NCBI GenBank assembly: GCA_003445095.1
Contig: DLVS01000597.1
Span: 5,590-12,321, forward strand
DNA: 6,732 nucleotides
DNA from: Verrucomicrobiales bacterium
Lineage (GTDB): Bacteria; Verrucomicrobiota; Verrucomicrobiia; Limisphaerales; UBA9464
Direction: 5' to 3'
In this document: positions 1 to 5,682 of the stretch, in pieces
How positions within the stretch are numbered: position 1 is the first letter of the stretch
Layout of the letters: each line of letters begins with the position of its first letter
Program-made: the position numbers and the translations under genes
The notes under the pieces: model-generated
What the model was told of the DNA's origin: nothing
Seen by the model: only the letters and a program-made list of their open reading frames with translations
Databases searched by the model: none

Positions 1-352
1 GCCGCAACAAGGCCCGAACGCGGGCGAGAAACTCGTCAAAATCGAAGGGCTTGCAAAGGTAGTCGTCGGCGCCGGAATCGAGCCCTTGAATCCGATCACG
101 AACACCCGCTTTGGCCGTAAGCATCAAAACCGGCGTCCCTCCGCGGGCGGCTCGCAACTCGCGCAGAACCTGGAAGCCGTCTTTCTTGGGCAACACAACA
201 TCGAGAACGATGAGGTCATAAGCGGTGTTTAATGCCCGGTAGAGACCCTCCTCACCGTCCGTAGCCAGATCGACGGCGTAAGCCTGCTCCTTCAGCCCCA
301 TTTCGAGGAAGCGCGCCACTTTCGCCTCGTCTTCCACGACCAGGATGCGCAC
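1..352 (-). CDS. OmpR-type response regulator, receiver domain (partial, C-terminus outside window)
   Basis: This is the N-terminal 117 residues of a two-component response regulator; the gene continues past the left edge. The product starts MRILVVEDEAKVARF and carries the full receiver signature: acidic pair E7/D8, phospho-acceptor D51 in LIVLDVVLPKKDG, T79 in LMLTAK, and K101 in DDYLCKPF. By family knowledge, a sensor kinase phosphorylates the Asp and the signal passes to a C-terminal DNA-binding domain. The LPKKDGF and GADDYL..PF patterns favour the OmpR/PhoB class with a winged helix, but that domain is not visible, so the output type is inferred. I use GTG at 352 because it gives the canonical MRILVVEDE start. 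An in-frame TTG at 358 (MAVRIL...) sits better relative to a weak GGAAG and is possible. The gene diverges from the TIM-barrel gene at 679. No kinase gene is in the window; it may lie beyond the left edge. Confidence 0.9.
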   Translation of the reverse strand, partial: MRILVVEDEAKVARFLEMGLKEQAYAVDLATDGEEGLYRALNTAYDLIVLDVVLPKKDGFQVLRELRAARGGTPVLMLTAKAGVRDRIQGLDSGADDYLCKPFDFDEFLARVRALLR

Positions 353-678
353 CGCCAATGAATGAGGCTTCCGGCAGTTTCCGTCGAGCCACCATTACCA
401 CACCGGGTTGGCGGGGTAGGCGGGGCGCCTCCTAAAGTTGGCGGCAGCGGATCGATCTCATCTCCAACGAAGCCCGTGCAACCTTTTGTTGCAGGTGCAA
501 CAAAAGGTTGCACACGGGAGATGCGCCATTTCTGGCCGACGGGTTTGATCGGAAACTCGACCAACGACTTCGGGACGCGCCCGGTTGGTGGTTCCATCTC
601 GGGCCAGAACGCAAACGACGGTCAGGTTAGTCCGACTTCGGGCTTCGGGCGCGGCGTCGACTCGGATACTCTCACTGC
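353..678. other. Divergent intergenic region with palindrome
   Basis: This 326-bp gap separates the divergent response regulator and TIM-barrel genes, so both promoters should lie here. I see no convincing -35/-10 pair for either. It holds the perfect palindrome at 476-513, a small hairpin at 418-430 (AGGCG-GGG-CGCCT) and a spaced 8-bp inverted repeat, TTCTGGCC at 530-537 with GGCCAGAA at 602-609. The reading frames that cross it on both strands have no recognisable domain and overlap the flanking genes, so I regard them as non-coding. Confidence 0.6.
476..513. repeat. Perfect 18-bp-arm palindrome with nested inverted repeats
   Basis: The left arm 476-493 and right arm 496-513 are exact reverse complements separated by GG (494-495). 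Each arm is itself an inverted repeat: TGCAAC-CTTTT-GTTGCA at 477-493 and TGCAAC-AAAAG-GTTGCA at 496-512. The site thus has four GTTGCA/TGCAAC half-sites. No T-run follows on either strand, so it is not a classical intrinsic terminator. Its position between divergent genes allows an operator for a dimeric or tetrameric regulator, a cruciform-forming site, or a genomic palindromic repeat. The structure is certain; the role is unknown. Confidence 0.9.
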
Positions 679-1494
679 GTGCGCTTCGCGATCTGTAACG
701 AGATCTTCCAGGACTGGCCCTTCGAGCGGGCCTGCGCTTTCGCCAAACGGGCGGGTTACGACGCCATTGAGTTGGCGCCGTTCACGTTCGCGCCGCTAAT
801 CACCGGCATCTCGCCAACGCAACGGTCGGAGATTCGTCGTGCTGCTCAGGACGCGGGCCTCGCGGTCTCGGGAATTCATTGGGTGCTGGCCCGCACCGTG
901 GGATTCCATGTCAACCATCCCGATCCGGCGGTACGAGCCAAAACGAGCGACTACCTATCGGCCGCGGTTGAATTCTGCGCAGCGGTGGGTGGGCAATTCA
1001 TGATCTTCGGTTCACCCAAGAGTCGCGATGTTCTTCCCGGCGTAGCGTTGCCGGACGCCATTCGCTGGACGCAAGAAACCTTCACCCAGGCCATTCGAAC
1101 GGCCGAACAAGCTGGTGTCACCATTTGCCTGGAACCGCTCGCGCCGACAGAGACGAACTTCCTGACCACGGCAGCCGAGGCATTGGCGGTGACCGATGGC
1201 GTGGGTTCGCCCGCTTTCAAAATCATGCTCGACGTCAAGGCCATGTGTTCTGAGCCCACGCCCATCCCCGAGTTGATCCACGGTCTTCGGGGTCGGTTCG
1301 CGTACTTCCATGCGAACGACCGAAACTTGAAAGGACCGGGTTTTGGTGAGGTGGATTTTGGGCCAATTGCGGCGGCGTTGCGTTCGGCCGGCTATGACGG
1401 GACGGTGTCGGTGGAGGTCTTCAAGTTCGACGAAGGACCTGAAGTGATCGCCACCCAGAGTCGGGAATACTTGCGGTCAAAGTTCGGTCGGTGA
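679..1494 (+). CDS. Sugar phosphate isomerase/epimerase-like TIM-barrel protein
   Basis: This 271-residue protein fits the xylose isomerase-like TIM-barrel / AP endonuclease 2 superfamily, which includes sugar isomerases and epimerases. These are divalent-metal enzymes, usually cytoplasmic. The opening MRFAICNEIF and GYDAIELAPFTFA match beta-strands 1 and 2. Likely metal ligands are E152 (CLEPLAPTETNF), D185 (IMLDVKAM), H211 (YFHANDRN) and E246 (VSVEVF), with H67 (GIHW) and D214 nearby. The C-terminal block GFGEVDFGPIAAALRSAGYDG is characteristic. The substrate cannot be told from sequence; hydroxypyruvate isomerase, tagatose/psicose-epimerase or inosose types are all possible. There is no signal peptide and the length is usual for the family. 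The start is GTG at 679, chosen because it begins right at the conserved MRFAICNE; no good Shine-Dalgarno precedes it. It is not obviously in an operon with the lipoprotein gene 110 bp downstream, which has its own promoter. Confidence 0.85.
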   Translation: MRFAICNEIFQDWPFERACAFAKRAGYDAIELAPFTFAPLITGISPTQRSEIRRAAQDAGLAVSGIHWVLARTVGFHVNHPDPAVRAKTSDYLSAAVEFCAAVGGQFMIFGSPKSRDVLPGVALPDAIRWTQETFTQAIRTAEQAGVTICLEPLAPTETNFLTTAAEALAVTDGVGSPAFKIMLDVKAMCSEPTPIPELIHGLRGRFAYFHANDRNLKGPGFGEVDFGPIAAALRSAGYDGTVSVEVFKFDEGPEVIATQSREYLRSKFGR

Positions 1495-1530
1495 CGGAGC
1501 TTTCCAGGCCACACTTTACCTTCGGCGAAG

Positions 1531-1559
1531 TTGACCGCTGTGATTCCTCCGCCTTTTAT
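1531..1559 (+). promoter_or_regulatory. Predicted sigma70-like promoter of the lipoprotein gene
   Basis: TTGACC at 1531-1536 (5 of 6 matches to TTGACA) is followed after exactly 17 nt by TTTTAT at 1554-1559 (4 of 6 to TATAAT). Transcription would start near 1566, giving a leader of about 40 nt before the ATG at 1605. It is the best promoter-like pair I found in the window. It remains a consensus match only. Confidence 0.5.
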
Positions 1560-1604
1560 CCCGCCGGTCTGTCACCTTAGCGACAAGCCGACCAAACATA
1601 CCAA

Positions 1605-2042
1605 ATGAAACATTACTTATCTCTCCTTACCCTGGGTGCAGTGTTGGCGATCACCGGTCCCCTTGGCTGCAGTAAAAGCGACAGCCCTGACGGTTCTTCT
1701 TCAGCAGCTGCACCAGCGCTCGATTTGTCGAAGGTCGAAGGGGCCTTCTCATCCGCGACCGGCGCGATCAAAGCCGAATGGGACAAGGTCGCTACCGCGA
1801 TCAAGTCTCAAGATTACGCCGGTGCTTGGTCCTCACTCCAAGCGCTCGCCAGCAACGCTGGCTTGAGCGCCGACCAAAAGTCTTCGCTCTCCGACCTCAT
1901 GGCCCAAGTGAAAGCCAAAGCTGGTGATGCCTTAAAGAGCGCGACCGACGCGGCCACCAAAGCAGCGGCTCAAGCCAAAGATGCGGCAAGCAAAGCGACC
2001 GATGCGGCCACCAAGGCTGCTGGCAGCGTGTTGCCGAAATAA
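1605..2042 (+). CDS. Small Ala/Lys-rich lipoprotein with helical repeats
   Basis: This 145-residue protein has a clear lipoprotein signal: MKH, a hydrophobic stretch at 4-18, and lipobox PLGC with the lipidated cysteine at C22. A Ser/Asp-rich linker (23-37) follows. S23 at position +2 does not suggest inner-membrane retention, so an outer-membrane location is plausible. Residues 40-105 are predicted helical, with DYAGAWSSLQALASNAGLSADQ resembling a short helical hairpin. Residues 106-142 are an amphipathic Ala/Lys/Asp array in which ATDAATKAA occurs twice, at 113-121 and 131-139. Such KAxDAAxKA arrays are seen in LEA-like and apolipoprotein-like proteins and in other bacterial envelope lipoproteins; the resemblance is compositional only. 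I do not recognise a named family. The start is the first ATG and gives a proper signal peptide, but no Shine-Dalgarno is visible. The gene converges on uppS, with a palindromic repeat between them. Confidence 0.85.
   Translation: MKHYLSLLTLGAVLAITGPLGCSKSDSPDGSSSAAAPALDLSKVEGAFSSATGAIKAEWDKVATAIKSQDYAGAWSSLQALASNAGLSADQKSSLSDLMAQVKAKAGDALKSATDAATKAAAQAKDAASKATDAATKAAGSVLPK
1941..2019 (+). repeat. Intragenic direct repeat, two ~25-bp units 54 bp apart
   Basis: GCGACCGACGCGGCCACCAA at 1941-1960 recurs at 1995-2014 with one substitution (GAT for GAC) and continues with similarity into AGCAGC/GGCTGC. The 54-bp period equals 18 codons, so the frame is kept and the two units encode the same ATDAATKAA peptide in the lipoprotein tail. 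Confidence 0.8.
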
Positions 2043-2066
2043 AGCCACTGTTGCTCCATCTGAATC

Positions 2067-2210
2067 GGTAGGGATGGCGCGCTGCGCCGTTCCCGGTCCG
2101 GGCGCAGCTCCGGGCCGGTCTTTCGCAGTGACGGGTCGGATTCCTCTGGCGCGTCAGGGCAAAAATGCCACGCCCTTGGCGCGGGGCCGCCGCAGCGCGG
2201 CTGCCCTACC
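2067..2210. repeat. Palindromic dispersed repeat, copy 1 (144 bp)
   Basis: The element is bounded by GGTAGGG (2067-2073) and CCCTACC (2204-2210). The first ~23 bp and last ~24 bp form imperfect terminal inverted repeats (GGTAGGGATGGCGCGCTGCG against the complement of GCAGCGCGGCTGCCCTACC). The same unit recurs in the same orientation at 4523-4664. The left ~65 bp and right ~35 bp are nearly identical in the two copies, while the middle differs. It lies between the convergent lipoprotein and uppS genes. It has no coding capacity for a transposase; it resembles a MITE or REP-like palindromic unit. A role as a bidirectional terminator is possible, though no T-run is seen. Confidence 0.85.
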
Positions 2211-2288
2211 TGGTTATGCCGCGGAAATCGGGAATTGGCGGACACCATTGGTTCTAGCTGGAGCCCCTGAGCACCAGAGCCCTACCTC

Positions 2289-3023
2289 TCAAACTCCACC
2301 AAAACGTCGGTGCCGACGCGCGTAATCTTCGAGACATTCCACGAGTTGGGCCTTTCGAAAATCGGGCCATAACGTGGGAGTAATCAGCAGCTCCGCATAA
2401 GAAATCTGCCAAAGCAAAAAATTACTCACCCGCATTTCTCCGCTGGTGCGAATGAGTAGATCCGGATCGGGCCAGTGGCGGGTGTACAGATGATCCGACA
2501 CCACCCGCTCCGTGATCTCGGCGGGCTCAAGCTCCCCAGCCCGCGCTTTGGCAGCGAGAGAACGGATCGCTTCCACGATCTCGGTCCGTCCGCCGTAACT
2601 GAGGGCCACGATCAAGGTCAGACCGGTGTTCTTCGAGAGAGCCGCCTGAGTATCCGCCAGTTGTTTCTGTACGAACTCGGGCAAGCGCCAAATCTGGCCA
2701 ATCGATTCGAGACGGACGTTGTTGCGGTGTAGCTCCTGGGCTTCGCTCTTCAAATACTGAGCGAGATACTTCATCAACGTATCCACCTCATCTTTGGGGC
2801 GGTTCCAGTTCTCGACCGAGAACGCGTAAAGGGTCAGATATTTGATTCCCAATTCCCCCGCCGCGCGGACGACGGCACGGACGGACTGCGCGCCGACTCG
2901 ATGGCCCTCAAAGCGTGGCCGCTGACGCGCCTTCGCCCACCGGCCGTTGCCGTCCATGATGATCGCCACATGCTGCGGCAGGTTGGCGGCGGCCAGGACC
3001 GAAAGTTTTGCTTCTGTGCTCAC
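2289..3023 (-). CDS. uppS: Isoprenyl transferase (undecaprenyl diphosphate synthase)
   Basis: This cis-prenyltransferase of 244 residues condenses isopentenyl diphosphate onto farnesyl diphosphate to make undecaprenyl diphosphate, the lipid carrier for peptidoglycan and other envelope glycans. It is a cytosolic, membrane-associated enzyme. All signature blocks are present: HVAIIMDGNGRWA (catalytic/Mg2+ D24), FEGHRVGA (H41), YAFSVENWNRP (67-76), SYGGRTEIVEA (142-152), and the C-terminal RTSGEMRVSNFLLWQ with R192 and R198 for diphosphate binding, followed by YAEL with E211 as the likely second Mg2+ ligand. The length is normal for the family. Chain length (C55 rather than shorter) is inferred, not readable from sequence. 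The start is GTG at 3023; a GAGG lies 4 nt upstream and overlaps the purA stop. No cdsA or dxr follows uppS, unlike the arrangement in many bacteria; the next gene is convergent. Confidence 0.97.
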   Translation of the reverse strand: MSTEAKLSVLAAANLPQHVAIIMDGNGRWAKARQRPRFEGHRVGAQSVRAVVRAAGELGIKYLTLYAFSVENWNRPKDEVDTLMKYLAQYLKSEAQELHRNNVRLESIGQIWRLPEFVQKQLADTQAALSKNTGLTLIVALSYGGRTEIVEAIRSLAAKARAGELEPAEITERVVSDHLYTRHWPDPDLLIRTSGEMRVSNFLLWQISYAELLITPTLWPDFRKAQLVECLEDYARRHRRFGGV

Positions 3024-3027
3024 CGGA

Positions 3028-3033
3028 CCTCAC
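3028..3033 (-). promoter_or_regulatory. uppS ribosome-binding site overlapping the purA stop codon
   Basis: On the minus strand GTGAGG precedes the uppS GTG start by 4 nt, and the purA TGA stop (3032-3030) lies inside it. This is the only convincing Shine-Dalgarno I see in the window. It supports GTG at 3023 as the uppS start and suggests translational coupling with purA. Confidence 0.55.
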
Positions 3034-4304
3034 AAAAACATCGTCTGCTCGCGCGCCGGCCCTACCGATACAATCGTCAATCGTGTCCCCGTCAATTGGG
3101 CCAACGTGAGCAAATAGTGCCGACAGTTCACCGGCAGTTGATCCCAGCGGGTGATTTTTTCCGTGGGAGTCTGCCAGCCGGGAAACTCTTGGTAGATGGG
3201 CTCGCATTGAGCCAGCAACTCACAGTCCGAGGGAACATACTGAACCACCGATTCACCCAACCGATAGCCGGTGCAGACTTTAATAGTCGGCAGAGTATCC
3301 AGGCCGTCCACGTTGGTAATCGCGAGTTCATCGATGCCATTCACCATGGCGGCGTGTCGGGTCGCCACGGCGTCGAACCAGCCACAGCGTCGCGCCCGCC
3401 CCGTCGTCGCGCCAAACTCGCGTCCCATCCCGTGCAACAGCTCACCGATCTCTTCGTTTTCGGTGGGCAGAGGTCCCGAACCAACCCGGGTAGTATACGC
3501 TTTGAGCACGCCCACGACTCGGTCCATCCGGTTCGGCGGAACCCCTGAGCCGGTGCAGGCTCCACCCGCCGTCGTGTTGGACGAAGTCACAAACGGATAC
3601 GTGCCGTGATCAATGTCGAGAAACGTTCCTTGGGCGCCTTCGAAGAGAATATTGGCCCCGCGCCGGGTAGCCTCGTGCAAGTACACGACGGTATTGCCTA
3701 CGAATGGCCGTAACCGCTCGGCGGCTTTGGAGTAATCGTCCAGCAGTTGATCGTAATCGAGCGGTTGGGCGCCCAGAGCCTGTAAGACCTCGTTGTTCTC
3801 TTCGAGCCGCTCGCGCAGTTTCACTGGGAAACGCTTTCGGTTGATGAGGTCGATTATGCGCAGTCCCACTCGGGCCGCCTTGTCACCGTAAGTGGGGCCG
3901 ATGCCTCGCTTGGTCGTTCCCAATTCGTTTTTGCCCTTGCGCACCTCACGCCGGCCGTCCAGTTCGCGATGCCACGGAAACACCACATGCGCCGTCTCGG
4001 AGATTCGCAGATTCTCGGGCGTCACCGGCACCCCGAGTTTTTGCAGCCCATCGATCTCGTGGTTCACCAGATGCACTGGATCAATCACGACCCCGTTTCC
4101 GATGACACATACTTTCCCGGGGCGAAGGATTCCGCTCGGAATGAGGTGCAGCACGTACTTGGCTGGACCGATATAAACCGTGTGTCCTGCGTTGTTGCCG
4201 CCCTGAGTCCGCACCACGATGTCAGCCTGTTCGGTGAGGACGTCGATAATCTTGCCCTTGCCTTCATCGCCCCATTGGGCGCCCACCAGAATCGTATTGG
4301 CCAT
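3030..4304 (-). CDS. purA: Adenylosuccinate synthetase
   Basis: This 424-residue cytosolic enzyme makes adenylosuccinate from IMP, aspartate and GTP, the first committed step to AMP. Family landmarks are complete: GAQWGDEGKGK (8-18) with catalytic D13, NNAGHTV with catalytic H41, VIGNGVVIDP (67-76), GTTKRGIGPTYGDKAAR (129-145), FEGAQGTFLDIDHGTYP (221-237) with SSNTTAGG (241-248), TRVGSGPLPTE (272-282), GATTGRARRCGWFD (298-311) covering the aspartate/IMP loop, TNVDGLD (330-336) for guanine recognition, and SVGP near the end. D13 and H41 fall at the same numbers as in E. coli PurA. The start is ATG at 4304, which gives the canonical MANTILVGAQWGDEG. A TTG at 4343 would add 13 non-conserved residues and lies in a hairpin loop, so I reject it. 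There is no visible Shine-Dalgarno. uppS follows after 6 nt, so the two are probably one transcript. Confidence 0.98.
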   Translation of the reverse strand: MANTILVGAQWGDEGKGKIIDVLTEQADIVVRTQGGNNAGHTVYIGPAKYVLHLIPSGILRPGKVCVIGNGVVIDPVHLVNHEIDGLQKLGVPVTPENLRISETAHVVFPWHRELDGRREVRKGKNELGTTKRGIGPTYGDKAARVGLRIIDLINRKRFPVKLRERLEENNEVLQALGAQPLDYDQLLDDYSKAAERLRPFVGNTVVYLHEATRRGANILFEGAQGTFLDIDHGTYPFVTSSNTTAGGACTGSGVPPNRMDRVVGVLKAYTTRVGSGPLPTENEEIGELLHGMGREFGATTGRARRCGWFDAVATRHAAMVNGIDELAITNVDGLDTLPTIKVCTGYRLGESVVQYVPSDCELLAQCEPIYQEFPGWQTPTEKITRWDQLPVNCRHYLLTLAQLTGTRLTIVSVGPAREQTMFL

Positions 4305-4325
4305 GTGAATTTGGGAACCGGAACG

Positions 4326-4352
4326 AAAACGCCCCGAAGGCAATTCGGGGCG
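4326..4352 (-). terminator. Terminator-like hairpin in the purA leader (possible attenuator)
   Basis: On the minus strand CGCCCCGAA (4352-4344), loop TTGCC (4343-4339) and TTCGGGGCG (4338-4330) form a perfect 9-bp GC-rich stem, followed at once by TTTTCGTTC (4329-4321). The run of four T is short, so termination would be weak. It lies only ~21 nt upstream of the purA ATG, too close for a promoter in between, so it is expected to be part of the purA leader. Either it modulates read-through into purA or it is an mRNA-stabilising 5' stem-loop. Confidence 0.45.
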
Positions 4353-4373
4353 AGGCCCAGTATTTGCGGCAGG

Positions 4374-4402
4374 AGATTACGGGGTGCCGATGCCCGGGTC
4401 AA
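4374..4402 (-). promoter_or_regulatory. Candidate sigma70-like promoter of purA-uppS
   Basis: On the minus strand TTGACC (4402-4397) is followed after 17 nt by TAATCT (4379-4374). The -35 match is good (5 of 6) and the -10 match is poor (3 of 6). Transcription would start near 4367, giving a ~60-nt leader that contains the hairpin at 4326-4352. This is a consensus match only. Confidence 0.3.
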
Positions 4403-4522
4403 CGAGTCGCGACAGTGTCAGAACGCTCGCCGAACCGAGTGGTCGCGGACGGGAGGACGCGCACTCTCCATTTCGCAACAACGCCCCAAGATCCCCACAC
4501 TTCGATCATAAACCGATCAAAC

Positions 4523-4664
4523 GGTAGGGATAGCGCGCTGCGCCGTCCCCGGCCGGGCGCAGCTCCGGGCCGGTCTTTCGCAGTGACACGTCGAATTCTT
4601 TCCTCACGTCGTTGCGAAAGACCGCGCCATGGGCGCGGGGCCGCCGCAGCGCGGCAGCCCTACC
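4523..4664. repeat. Palindromic dispersed repeat, copy 2 (142 bp)
   Basis: This is the second copy of the repeat at 2067-2210, in the same orientation, with identical GGTAGGG and CCCTACC ends. Here the internal symmetry is intact: GGTCTTTCGCA at 4572-4582 and TGCGAAAGACC at 4613-4623 are exact reverse complements around a 30-nt centre. The outer ~23-bp arms also pair. The whole element could fold as one long interrupted hairpin on either strand. It lies between the pseudopilin 3' end and the purA leader. I see no clear target-site duplication next to the ends. Confidence 0.85.
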
Positions 4665-4791
4665 GGGTCCGTGGTCCAGATTTGGGACCGGATGCTTCCC
4701 TGGACCCCTGGACTGCGCTGGCACGACTGTGCCTTGGATTTGACGCGTGGAGTCAGTCCTCGCCCAGAGGCCCAGCGGCGGTGAAGCCAAG

Positions 4792-4809
4792 GCGGAGCCA
4801 TGCCTCCGC
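4792..4809 (-). terminator. Weak hairpin after the pseudopilin gene
   Basis: GCGGAG (4792-4797) and CTCCGC (4804-4809) pair around a 6-nt loop, 9 nt past the pseudopilin stop codon on the minus strand. No T-run follows, so an intrinsic terminator is doubtful; it could be a 3' stabilising stem. Confidence 0.25.
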
Positions 4810-4818
4810 AGTCCAAGT

Positions 4819-5601
4819 TCACTGAATTATTCCATCGGCCTTCAGCCATGGCGAACCACCGTAATACCACTTCGAAGACAGCATCGCCTCCACGTGGGAA
4901 TCAGCGAAAGCCACATTGCTTTTGGCGGAATGCCGGAGATGAGGTCCGCCCCAGTTGGGATCCTGATTCGCCGCCGCCACGACACAACCGTCGCACGGAG
5001 AGCTATTGACGGGATCGTGCAACACCCAGGCGCCCGGCTTTTCGGGCGACTTCACGGTGACACACTTCTGCGGATCCTTGGTGGCAACCGGTTGACTCGC
5101 ACCGTCGGTAAGGTGGACGGCCTGGGCGGGGCTGCGAATCGACGAGTCTTTTCTCTGGGGGAATTGGGCGGCATCCCAAGTCCCCGGCCAGTCACATCCT
5201 CCCAGCCCAAAGTTCATGGCGTAGTTCGACACGGACTTGTCACGCTGGTCGCTCGGATAGAGGGCGACGATTTCCTTGAACTTTTTGGTCTTGCTCGGGC
5301 AGAGAATCAAATTGGTGGTTTGGGTGTAAGGCTGGAGGAAGTTGAACCACGCCTTGCGTTCGACGTTGGCGCCCCGCACGGCGAACGTGGGAGTGAACCG
5401 TCCTCCGAAGTCGCTCCCGTAAACATTCTGAGCAATGGACATCTGCCGGAGGCTGTTGATGCAAGCCGTGGCTTTGGCCTTCTCTTTGGCCTTCGCGAGG
5501 GCCGGCAGCAACATGCCCGCGAGAATCGCGATGATGGCGATGACGACCAGCAGTTCAATGAGCGTGAAGCCGGCGGCAGGGGAGCGTGGAATTGCTCTCA
5601 T
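4819..5601 (-). CDS. Type II secretion-like pseudopilin (prepilin-type N-terminus, H-X9-D C-terminus)
   Basis: This 260-residue prepilin-like protein has leader [11 protein letters not shown], a predicted prepilin peptidase cut between G11 and F12, and the conserved E16 at mature position +5 in [18 protein letters not shown]. One membrane segment spans about 14-34, followed by [23 protein letters not shown], which continues the N-terminal helix. The globular part has six cysteines (C47, C101, C136, C180, C203, C206), including CDGC at 203-206. Near the end is H224-X9-D234, in [17 protein letters not shown], matching the H-X9-DG motif of this family but with Ser for Gly. Such proteins resemble GspG/PulG, yet are found in many copies in Verrucomicrobiota and Planctomycetota, often away from secretion operons, and their role is unclear. 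No other pilus or secretion gene is in the window. I prefer ATG at 5601; an in-frame TTG at 5631 would add 10 residues to the leader. No Shine-Dalgarno is visible. Confidence 0.92.
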   Translation of the reverse strand: MRAIPRSPAAGFTLIELLVVIAIIAILAGMLLPALAKAKEKAKATACINSLRQMSIAQNVYGSDFGGRFTPTFAVRGANVERKAWFNFLQPYTQTTNLILCPSKTKKFKEIVALYPSDQRDKSVSNYAMNFGLGGCDWPGTWDAAQFPQRKDSSIRSPAQAVHLTDGASQPVATKDPQKCVTVKSPEKPGAWVLHDPVNSSPCDGCVVAAANQDPNWGGPHLRHSAKSNVAFADSHVEAMLSSKWYYGGSPWLKADGIIQ

Positions 5602-5682
5602 GGATGTAATGGAGGACCAGACGGCTTCCAAACGCTAGATATTCCAGTTAAGTAGCGCCGAAGTTTCCGCTGAAATTATTGA

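Larger units (their letters stand above)
4305..4818. other. Intergenic region upstream of purA and downstream of the pseudopilin gene
   Basis: This 514-bp gap contains the purA leader with a hairpin (4326-4352), a possible purA promoter (4374-4402), repeat copy 2 (4523-4664) and a weak hairpin just past the pseudopilin stop (4792-4809). Between 4665 and 4790 there are only short repeats: a GGCAC-GACT-GTGCC stem near 4720 and a duplicated CTGGAC near 4700. Frames crossing this gap show no recognisable protein on either strand. Confidence 0.6.

Noticed and set aside
431..436. AGGAGG on the minus strand as a ribosome-binding site
   Set aside because: No start codon lies at suitable spacing and an in-frame stop (TAA at 395-397) separates it from the response regulator start.
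476..513. Intrinsic terminator
   Set aside because: The stem is long but there is no T-run on either strand, and it lies between divergent rather than convergent genes.
362..799. 145-codon plus-strand frame spanning the palindrome, and minus-strand frames at 292-614
   Set aside because: They overlap the response regulator and TIM-barrel genes in other frames, run through the palindrome, and show low-complexity Gly/Pro/Arg translations.
1981..2325. Frames over repeat copy 1 (both strands), and similar frames at 4364-4825 over copy 2
   Set aside because: Shared peptides such as SLRKTGPELRP in both copies come from the repeated DNA itself; the frames extend differently outside the repeat and have no family.
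4305..4343. Longer purA start at TTG 4343
   Set aside because: It adds 13 residues not found in the family, and the TTG lies in the loop of the leader hairpin; ATG 4304 gives the canonical MANTILVGAQ start.
3969..4511. 180-codon plus-strand frame, and others at 2901-3548 and 3271-3609
   Set aside because: They are antisense to purA/uppS, which have complete catalytic motifs; the translations have no recognisable features.
2067..4664. Composite transposon with the two repeats as ends
   Set aside because: The copies are in direct orientation and enclose uppS-purA in a normal-looking housekeeping operon; there is no transposase, so independent insertion of a small repeat is simpler.
4747..5655. 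302-codon open frame on the plus strand
   Set aside because: It lies antisense to the pseudopilin gene, whose N-terminus and family motifs are unmistakable; the plus-strand translation shows no domain and is rich in Arg/Gly, as expected of a GC-rich shadow frame.
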